64,000 bases of DNA, from assembly GCA_039881145.1 (NCBI GenBank), contig JAYKKI010000095.1, forward strand, positions 2,744,001 through 2,808,000. Direction: 5' to 3'. Below are positions 12,076 to 22,200 of the stretch, one piece after another. A program made the translations under genes and the position numbers. Source of the stretch: Druceiella hillmani. Lineage: Eukaryota; Arthropoda; Insecta; Lepidoptera; Hepialidae. Every line of letters starts with the position of its first letter. The first letter of the stretch is position 1. The notes under the pieces are model-generated. The model saw nothing but the letters and a program-made list of their open reading frames with translations, was not told the DNA's origin and ran no database searches.

Positions 12076-14029
12076 TCTTTCATAAGGATAATATATATAA
12101 TACATGTTTTATATAGAATACAGTACTGGACAACTGAAACTTGTTAACATAAATGAGTCACTGTGTATATAAATATCTGTGTGTACATAATTGAGTCATT
12201 GTGTGTATTGTGCATCCAATTTTTTCCTCTTAATTCCATTTTTTACTTAATTAACATGTGTTGCTATTATATTCCTTTATGTGTAATCATTTGTGTTACA
12301 AGAATTGAAAATTATATAATCTGTTTCAAGAGAAACTTTATGCTGTCATTAAAGTTCTTTTTTGCCCTGTTATTTTTTACTCCCAATGCGAACAGAGGAA
12401 TCTTGGAATATATCCGTTTCTGTCTCTATACTTTTTTCGTTACACCATAGATACTAGTTTCCTTCTTCTTAATTAAGCGAACAACAATATAATTAAAGTG
12501 GGTTTTACAGATACCAGTTTGTTTATTTCATGGGTCATTAAACTGTGAATATTTGTTGATAATTGCTTGTTATGTTATTAAATGTCAATGTTATTTCAAC
12601 ATTATTCAATTGAACTCTAACCAAATCGCAGTAAACAACATTTCTAAAAGATTCGTGAGACTTTAAAAAAATCTTACAACAAACTTAACTATGGCCCTAA
12701 CAATTTTCTTAAAAATTAAAACTTTGAATTTCTCCACATCCCGAAGTTCTTATCCAGGGAAGAAATCCAGCATTAATTATACATACACATAAGCGTGTTT
12801 GTGCGTGTATAATCTATCTATGATACAAGGAATCTGAAGCAATTTCTATTTAGACTTATTAAACCTTCTACAAGTATAATGAATGAAAATGTTCTTGGAT
12901 TTTGGAGTTTTGTTACGTTATAGTAGGGTAGCACTATAGGTAATCTGTTAAATAGGAAGGTTCCCCTCAGGGAAATATTATATTGAATATTAGGATTATA
13001 AAGAGCTTTAAAGAGCACTGTTGCCCTTAAAAATATATAAAAAAACTTAATTTTAATTTTTATTAAAACAACTTTGCTGAACTCTGCTGATAGATAAATT
13101 TTATTTGTATTCTATTAACATATTTTTTATAATGCTGAACTGACTGTTACGAATACAAGTTTAAAAAATAATCAGTAATTTTTTTAACATGAAACCTTAT
13201 ATTTATAGCGATAACTGAAATATTTGGCGTAATATTCGCTAAATGAGTTATCATAATAACAGCATACTTAGATATTTAAATTTGTTATCACTCAAACTGG
13301 TTGAACTATTGATTTGTTTATAAAATTGTTACTCTACAAATATACACTATTTCTTTTTTTTCGCATTAACTGTCGTATAGTAAAATACAAATACATTTGT
13401 TGTATGAGGACTTAATGGGATGAATACGTAATATAATTGACAGTAAAGTAGATAAAAAATATTGTAACCCCATTTTATTTTTTCTTTTAATTAATACGTT
13501 ACTGTAATACTCTTTGGGAAAGGCAGAGCACTTTGTATCGTTAGTTAAATGTTTTAGTTTTAAGACGTTATTTCTACTCAGGTTATTTAGCCTTTAATTA
13601 CAAGTGTATTCAAGACAAGCAGGTGTTATAGACACGCTTCAAGAAGTAACGTAGAAGATTTCTATAGCTTCATTAGTGATTATTGTCCCGAAAACAATTT
13701 CAAAAATTATTTACAGCGTGAATTGTTTAACCTTCATTTACTTAATGGCCAAGTGGGGCCGTGGCACTTTCGGATGTGGACCCGCGCAACAGTTAACAAA
13801 AGGAAAAACACTTTGTTTCTTATATTTAGAAAAGTTGTGCATATCTTGAAAAGAGTTATAATGATATAAGGCGCACTTTTTTGGTTTTTGCTTTGTAAAC
13901 TCATGAATTACTAAATCATTTTCGTCTGCCGATGGCTTCCGTCATGCATAACCTCTCTGCTATATCTACATTTGGAATCATGTATTAGATTTTATTTACT
14001 CTCAAAGATGATAAAGTTCTGAAAAATGA
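12076..14029. other. no recognised feature
   Basis: Nearly 2 kb of AT-rich DNA. The 95-residue frame at 12163-12450 is Cys/Phe/Ile-rich, has no motif and resembles translated AT-rich background. Confidence 0.45.
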
Positions 14030-15300
14030 ATAGTTTCGTACCTGAAAAGGAAAAACAAATTCCTTATAAAATAACTCATCAAGTGTTCATCTGATGCGTC
14101 CGTTTTTCTCAGAAATTGCTTAACGTAGAAACTAGAAATTTGGCATAGAAATTAAACATTTTTTCAATAGATGGCTATAATAATATAAAACATTTTTTTA
14201 ATAGATATAAACATTTTTTCATTCACAAAAATATTTATATGAAAATTTTAGGGGGTGTTAGGTAAATTAAATAAAACCTTTTTTGATTCTGTATAAAGTG
14301 TGGGGTATCATTTGAAAGTATATCTTCAGAGAAATACTGAAAAATAAGCAACAAAAATAAGGACACCCCCCCCTTATTTCCGAAACTGTTCAATCTAAAA
14401 TTATGAAAGAAAAGGGTTTTTAGAAGTTTAAGCTTTTTAAATATTCACCATGTTTTGATGCAAGTTTAAGTAGCGTTAATTTCGATGGTGAAAGATACTA
14501 AAGTAGGCGATATCCTGTATATCTTTATACCTTTACATAAGCCTAAAGTAACAGTCTGGTGTGCCATGTCTGCATCTGCAATCATAGGGCCTTATTTCTT
14601 TGAAAATCAACGTGGCCAAACTGTAACTGTGAATTCGGAGAGATATGCCCATATGTTAAATGACTTTTTCAGAATAGAACTACACAATAGTCCATCCTTC
14701 AACCAAAATACATGGTTCCAGCAGGACGGGGCCATAGCTCACACTGCTAATGTATCCATGAATGCAGTGTGGCAGTTATTTCCAGAAAAAAACATATACC
14801 GAAATGGTACCGTACCGTGGCCACCTAGGTCACCCGATTTAAGCCCATGTGACTTTTTCTTATGGGGATACTTAAAATCCGTTGTTTACAAAATAAATCC
14901 GAGCACTGTGACACAACTTAAAGAAAATATTCGAGCCGAAGTCAGTAGGAGACCCCAGTCGCTCTGCAAACGCATTTTTGAAAACATGCATGCTAGACTC
15001 GGAAGAGTGTGTCAGACTCGATGGCCGCCATTTGGAAAACGTGGTTTTTAAGAAATGAAATCCGCATTTGTTGTTGAAAAGTTAAAATAAACCTAATTTG
15101 TATTAGAGGTGTAGTTTTTATTTTACAATTTTTCAAACATTGAACTCTGCCACTCGACAGCCTGTATTTACATTGTGAATAATTAATATTTGTAAATAGT
15201 TTAATATATATAGATACTATGTACCATTAAATGTTTATAAGTGTCTACATGTGTATAGAATCCTCATAGTGCTAATTCTACCCTTGCTTGACAGGTTTTT
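14030..15300 (+). repeat. GGTTCCG-family dispersed repeat, copy f, split by a mariner element
   Basis: The left part (14030-14529) starts GTTTCGTACCTGAAAAGG and includes TGTGGGGTATCATTTGAAAG and a CCCCCCC run. The right part (15175-15300) has TTAATATTTGTAAATAGTTT, an ACTATGTACC motif and the terminal TGCTTGACAGGTTTTT. Between them lies a truncated DD41D mariner copy (14530-15166). The simplest reading is that the mariner inserted into this repeat and later lost its 5' half. Confidence 0.55.
14530..15166 (+). mobile_element. DD41D-type mariner, 5'-truncated copy
   Basis: Homologous to the copy at 26026-27344 from CCTTTACATAAGCC onwards. The open frame (to the stop at 15051) reads [23 protein letters not shown], then WFQQDGA with the second catalytic Asp. 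It continues to [20 protein letters not shown] with the third Asp. I count 41 residues between these two Asp, a DD41D spacing, versus 34 in classic mariners. The first-Asp region and the DNA-binding half are missing. The 3' end retains the CCTGTA terminus also seen in the other copy. One open frame survives, but the element cannot be autonomous. Confidence 0.85.
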
Positions 15301-15764
15301 AGTAATTTGAACATTGTTCAAATATTCAGTAAAATACAAATGTTCTGTCTCCAATTTTTCTGAGCTAATATCATTGGTACTAATTTCAGTAAATTTTTTT
15401 AGACAATGTCTTTACTTTTCACTATAATAATTTTAATTTTCAAGTGAGATAAGAAACTGAATTGTTGATTGATTTCTTTCTAAGAATTTGATCATTGTTT
15501 TAGGTGTTCTCAGGATATTAATTATAAGAATATAAGTTTACATTTTCTCCATTCTATTTACAAACATTTCTCAGCTCCATGTTGTGCTTGAACTTTTGGT
15601 TCTAATTGTTTGAGGTAAATCCTAGTAGTCAACTTCTGAAATTTTTGGGCGAATAATTCAAATTTACCAAAATCACTCCTGACGGTTAAAGAAATTACCG
15701 AGTGAAGTAAACAATTTTGTTACAATGTCCAACCAAAAAAAATGTAGACTAATAGACTCCAGTT

Positions 15765-16150
15765 CTTTAAGGTTCCGCAGTCAAACATGGAATCCTTATA
15801 AGTCCGTCTGTGTGTCGACCGTTTGTCACAACCTCATAGTTTTTATAATTTTAGATGCATATACATGCATGAAATTTGCAAGTATATATTTCAGATTTAT
15901 CTGAAGCATATACTAGATTCAGCTAAATCTTGATCTTAATTAATATGTAGCAAGAAAATTTTATTTGCTATTTTTAAGGTTTTTTAGTGTAGTCCATAGT
16001 GTGGGGGTATCATTAGGATGGTCTTTTGAAATGAAGTTTACATTTTATTTACCACTTTCGTATTTAAGCTCCGTTTGTGAAATATTAAACTTCACAATAC
16101 GTCTCTCCTCTCATTTCTCGACCATGGGTGTGAATAATCTGAAAAAAAAA
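15765..16150 (+). repeat. GGTTCCG-family dispersed repeat, copy g (5' half)
   Basis: Starts AAGGTTCCGCAGTCAAACAT near 15769. It continues with CTTATAAGTCCGTCTGTGTG, an ATGCATATACATGCATGAAA block, and GTGTGGGGGTATCATTAGGA near 16000. The distal terminus is absent. The frame at 15965-16156 is a chance frame. Confidence 0.5.
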
Positions 16151-18426
16151 CTCTAAATACTTTCTAGAATTTTCTATAAAGTATTTAGAATTTTTCTAGA
16201 ACTTTCAAATGATAACATTTCATCTTATCAATTAATTTACATCAACAATTTTTAGACATAAAGACATCTACGAAATTCTACTTTATGCAAGTTTCAAACT
16301 GCACTTTTAATTCAGTGTGAACTTAAGTAATTTTATAATTAGGGTTGATTATGTATTACTCCGGATAAGTAAACAGCTTTAAGTTTCTTGTTATCTGCTG
16401 CAAATACCGGTTGGTAAACATTAGTTGTCTAGATATGCTAGATAGGTTGAGCGTGGATATTAAGGCTTTTCAAGTGTGCTTATAATCCCAATATAACGCA
16501 CTTACTACATCAGCTTGTTATAACGTCTGGTTTCGAGAAGACTTTAACCATTTTACATATAATAAATATAATTCCACCAATGTTTTGAAGTCAATAAAGA
16601 GTTATACAATTTCAAACCATTTGAAAAAATTGATTGCTTCTTGTACACAACTAGCAGCTAAAGGGCCACCAAGTTAGGAAAACGTCTTGTGCGCGATATA
16701 AGAATAGCTAATTCACATTTCTCTTTGCTTCTCACTTGCAAACTAGAGTACTTTCCCGACATATTTAATGTATTGTAGTTTTGTCCTGAACAATACTTAC
16801 GAGAAATGAGACGGGTTCTTCTACTGAACACTTAATATCATGCTCTTTATTGGGTATAAACAAAAACTTCTCAATAAGAACGCCATCTTTCAAGTATCAG
16901 TTTATAATATTAGTTGGTTTATTTGAGACAGGTCAAGTGTAGAATTAATATTAAGAAAAAAATATTTTGCTAATTTAACTCTACTTGTGGTTTTCATTAA
17001 GGCATACTTTGCTATTATGACAATGGACTCATTACAAATATTTGTTATAAATACAAAGTATGTCCGTTTCTGGGAAACTTTTTATTTTTTAACAATTTAT
17101 TGGGTGATTTAAGAATGTTATTGTCACCATGAAACAGATAATTCTCATAGCCAAAACTTCTGCAGCTTTATCAACACGTTTTAACATGTTTTTTTCAGTA
17201 ACCTGTTTCTCTTTATAGAGAGCAAATTAATATCTGCTCTACGAACAGTTTAACTCAGTTTAACTGTGCTGAAAATAACCCGCCGTAGATTGCTTCTGAA
17301 TTGAGTTATTCTCGTTCTACGCAATTATGTCATTATTATGTTTTTGATCCTTGCATTCGATTAAAGAATGCAGTGGTAAGAAACATAATAATTTGGTATT
17401 TTTATTGAAAGAGCTGATTCGACAATATGGAAAACAAAATACAGACTTCTTCAATGACCTTTGTAAAAAGGAACAGCCAAAACTATAAGTTGTGTACTCA
17501 CACACACTGTCGGTGGATTTATTTATTATAGAAATTCACTTGTCATCATGTTACTTTGTGTCAAACTCTTAGTGTGAATTTTATTGGTCATAAATTGGTC
17601 AGAAATATTAGTGCATACAATATGTCGTTAAATTTTGGGTAGAGATATAATTTGTTATTATTTGTTTGAAATTAAATAAGGTTCTTATGGTCCACTACAG
17701 CAATTTAAGTCCACATATAATTAAGTAAATCTCTTCGGAGTATAACCATTCCAAAAATAGGCTTTGTCGAAAAATATAATAGAATACCAGTTTCACCTAT
17801 TAAATGATTTTTATAGGTTTTTTGCTTCAAAAAATGTTTGTTCCTTTGTTTTTTTGGGAAACAGGATTTTTCCTGAAAAGTTCTATTATCACCTTCTTCT
17901 CTGCTGTTGTGTTCGAGTATGCTTCACACATGCTTATAACATAATATGGCACAGGTATCTTTTTGATCATTTTCTCGTGAATGTTTTTTGGTTCTTGGGA
18001 ACACATATAAAAACACTGCTTCCCAGTTCTTTGTATATTATTGTTTTCATGAATGTCGCTAAAGCATTACCTATATCACGTATACATCTATGTGCTCTTA
18101 CTGTATAATATTATATAAGCTGTACTGTGACTGTATAATATTATAATAACTGACTGTATAATATTATATTAAAACTTCTATCTAGAGTCCAAGCGTTTTA
18201 TCTCTGTCTCTTTCGTCAATATTTCAACTTTTGTTACCTGTAATATACTTTTAGCTGTGAATAACATTTACTTTATTCAATTTCTGTAATTTATTTAACA
18301 TGGTAATAATGTCAATATGCTTCTAATGTGTTCTTTAGAATAATTTAGCTCATTAGTGGCCACTTAATTCTTGTCACTTTGTGCGCCCTAAAGAAGGATT
18401 ATTGTTATTTTTATTTTTATTGTTTT
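16151..18426. other. no recognised exon; upstream part of the cathepsin locus
   Basis: About 2.3 kb of AT-rich DNA. The missing 5' exon(s) of the multicystatin-cathepsin gene could lie here, farther upstream or outside the window. No signal-peptide exon could be picked out. A triplicated CTGTATAATATTAT motif (18101, 18131, 18154) is present. The 114-residue frame at 17764-18108 has no motif. Confidence 0.4.
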
Positions 18427-18745
18427 AGTTTATACAGAACAAATTGCTAAGAATGTAGACATTTTAGTAACTTAATTTTATGCTGATAATTTGTAAATAT
18501 ATTCTCAAATCAACGTAATTTTTGCAATAATATTCATCCATACAAAACAAAAATGTTAAGCAAACAGCGGTTTCTTTCAATGTCCTTTTTAGTTTATACA
18601 GAACAAATTGTTTAGAATGTAGATATTTTAGTAACTTAGCTTTATGCTGATCATTTGCAAATATATTCTTAAACCAACGTAATTTTTGCAATAATAGTCA
18701 TCTATACTGAACAAGGTTTCAAGCAAATGGCAGTTTCATAAAATG
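18427..18745. repeat. diverged tandem duplication, 164-bp period
   Basis: AGTTTATACAGAACAAATTG starts at 18427 and again at 18591. The copies stay alignable through AATGTAGA, TTTTAGTAACTTA, TTATGCTGAT and CGTAATTTTTGCAATAATA. The frame at 18464-18691 is an artefact of this repeat on the minus strand. Confidence 0.85.
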
Positions 18746-19255
18746 AGTTTGTTAATTTAATTAAGCTGTCATTATTAGTAGTCAAGGTCCCAGGACTGAC
18801 AATTAACTCATCAAATTTATTGAGCTGGAAGCTATATGGTACAGCTAGCTTAAAAGCCTTTGTATGGTGATTGATCAAAATTTAAGCTTAAAGTAAATTA
18901 TGCTAGTCTTCATATATTGTACGAGGATATGAAAAGTTGAAGCATCATTAAAATTATCAAACACGCTTATTACCTTTGTTTCGCTATGGGGTTGTTTTGT
19001 ATCTGTATTTTATAAACAAATTAGATTGCTTTCAAGACTTGTTTATTTGTTAATAAGGCCCTTTAAGATATGATTTATAAACTAAATTCTTTTTTCTCAG
19101 AATTCGGGGAGTAAGTAGTAAGTGCAAATGATATGACGTAAATAAATGTTTAATCTTCATAGGCGTGGATAAATGATAAATGCTTTTAATATAAAATTTA
19201 TAATATAAAATTTCAAACTATATAAAATGAATAAAAGGTATTTAATTTTTTTTAG

Positions 19256-22200
19256 GAAACATCTGGAGAGCAATTTGTTGCGGTTCGTAGACAGGAATTA
19301 GGACCCGGTTGCTCAGGATGCGCAAGCCAAGTGGATGTCAATGCACCTGGTGTTCATGAACTGGCGATTTCGGCTGTTAAACATATTGATAGGCATCAAC
19401 ATGGTGAAAAGCACTCACTAGTAGACATTCTGTCTGTCCATAGACAGGTTCAGGTAAAATTATTTATAAATTGAAATTATTTGTCGGATAAATTGTTACA
19501 GATGTGTGTGAGATTATTTACATGCTTCACAATTACCTTTGACTTTATCATTATTATGAATTTCATTTCAGATTGTGAGTGGTGTTCGTTACATATTATA
19601 TCTTAATGTTGATTTTAATGCGTGCGATAAAGACTATGCTGACGCTTCAAATTGTTCAGAATTAAAATTGTGCAAAATATCTATTCTTGAAAAGCCATGG
19701 CTGAAATTATCCGATGGCTCTAGATTCCGTGCCGTTATTTCCAATAATTGCACAGATGAATACTTCTTTGAGGATAATGAATTTTTACCAACAGTTAATA
19801 AATTACCGAAAATTATGGAACATGAAAATACTGACGATAGTGTGAAAGTTGTGAAGAATACTGAACTTCAGGCTGCTTCGAGAGGTAATAATAAAATGAG
19901 TAACGAAAGATTAAAAAGTTTGGAAGAGCAAATAATAGAAGGTTTCAAATCTGGTATTGAAATTGGTACTACAAAAAAACCTAATAAAGATTTAAAAAAG
20001 CTCCTGGCTGATTTTGATGCGCAGTTTACTAAAATTAATTATGAAAACACCAAAAATAATGAAATACCTTCTATTGAAAGCAATGAAACTCAAGAAAACC
20101 ATAACAGCCAGGGATCAGATGAACTTAGAAAAAAACGTTCGATTATAGACTTAAAACGCCAGCCAGTGGGTGCTTCAGCCACTGTTCCAATTACAGATGA
20201 AATTCAGCAGATAGTGAATGAAGCTTTTCAAAAGACTCAAAGTGAAACAAACACACTTTACTTACAAAAAATCATAAAAATAATCTCTGCAACTTCACAA
20301 ATTGTAGAAGGTAAGATGACTGCAATAAAATTTGAAGTGGGCTTAACAGACTGCTTAAAATCGCACAATATGCAAAACTTAGATGATTGTCAACTTCAAA
20401 GCTACAATCAGCCTTTAGAGTATGTTGTTAAAATCTGGGATAGACCGTGGATTCCAGATAGACAAGTTACAATTGAACAAGTATCCGGCAGAGAGAAAAG
20501 ATCTTTAGGTGCACCTGAAAGTATAGCTATTAATGATGAGATCAGGGCCATAGCTAATGAAGGATTAGAAACACTTGAAACTAAATCAAACAGTCTTTAC
20601 AGACAAAAGATCGTTAGAGTTAAGTCGGCTACCAGACAAGTTGTTGCGGGATCATTGACTAAAGTTAATTTCGAAGTAGGATTGACGGAATGTTTGAAAT
20701 CACAAAATGTTGAAAACCTAGAGGCTTGTCAGCTTCAAGAAACAACTGAACCTGTGGAATATGTGGTTGAGGTCTGGAGCAGGCCATGGTTAAAAGAGAG
20801 AAAAGTAACCGTAAAACAGTTAAATGACAGGAAAAGGAGAGAATCACCAGAGAAACCTCACTTACTCGGAGGTGAAAATGTTGTTCCTGTCAATGATGAA
20901 ATAAAAAAAATAGCCCAAGAGGGACTAAATACACTTGAAGCTGAATCCAATAGTCTTTATAGACAAAAGATTATTAGAGTCAAGTCGGCTACCAAGCAAG
21001 TTGTTGCAGGATCATTGACTAAAGTGTACTTCGAAGTAGGATTGACAGAATGTTTGAAATCACAAAATGTTGAAAACCTAGAGGCTTGTCAGCTTCAAGA
21101 AACAACTGAACCTGTGGAATATGTGGTTGAAGTCTGGAGCAGGCCATGGTTAAAAGAGAGAAAAGTAACCGTAAAACAGTTAGGTGAAAGAAAAAAGAGA
21201 GAATTACCAGAGGAGTCTCAATTAGCTGGTGGTGAGACTGTTGTTCCTGTCGATGATGAAATTAGAGAAATAGCCCAGGAGGGGCTACAAGCACTTGAAG
21301 CCGATTCCAATAGTCTTTATAGACAAATGATCGTTAGAGTCAACTCGGCTACCAGACAAGTTGTTGCAGGATCATTGACTAAAGTATACTTCGAAGTAGG
21401 ATTGACGGAATGTTTGAAATCACAAAATGTAGAAAATATTGAAGTTTGTCAACTTCAAGACACAATCGAACCTGTGGAATATGTAGTTGAGGTCTGGAGT
21501 AGGCCATGGTTAAATGACAGAAAAGTAACTGTAAAACAGTTAAATGACAGGAAAAGGAGAGAATCACCAGAGAAACCTCACTTACTCGGAGGTGAGAATG
21601 TTGTTCCTGTCAATGATGAAATAAAAAAAATAGCCCAAGAGGGACTAAATACACTTGAAGCTAAATCCAATAGTCTTTATAGACAAAAGATTATTAGAGT
21701 CAAGTCGGCTACCAAACAAGTTGTTGCAGGATCATTGACTAAAGTGTACTTCGATGTAGGATTGACGGAATGTTTGAAATCACAAAATGTTGAAAATCTA
21801 GAGGCTTGTCAGCTTCAAGAAACAACTGAACCTGTGGAATATGTGGTTGAAGTCTGGAGCAGGCCATGGTTAAAAGAAAGAAAAGTAACTGTAAAACAGT
21901 TAGGTGAAAGAAAAAAGAGAGAATTACCAGAGGAACGTCAATTAGCTGGAGGTGTGACTATGATTCCTGTCGATGATGAAATTAGAGAAATAGCACAGGA
22001 AGGGCTGCAAACACTTGAAGCTGATTCCAATAGTCTTTATAGACAAACGATCATCAGAATCAAGTCGGCTACTAGACAAGTTGTTGCAGGATCATTAACT
22101 AAAGTATACTTTGAAGTGGGATTGACAGAATGTTTGAAATCACAAAATGTAGAAAACCTTGAAGTTTGTCAACTTCAAGACACAATCGAACCTGTGGAAT

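Noticed and set aside
12163..12450. 95-residue plus-strand ORF
   Set aside because: Low-complexity hydrophobic composition typical of AT-rich non-coding DNA; no motif.
17764..18108. 114-residue plus-strand ORF
   Set aside because: Cys/Phe/His-rich translation of AT-rich DNA with no domain, no Kozak context and no splice context.
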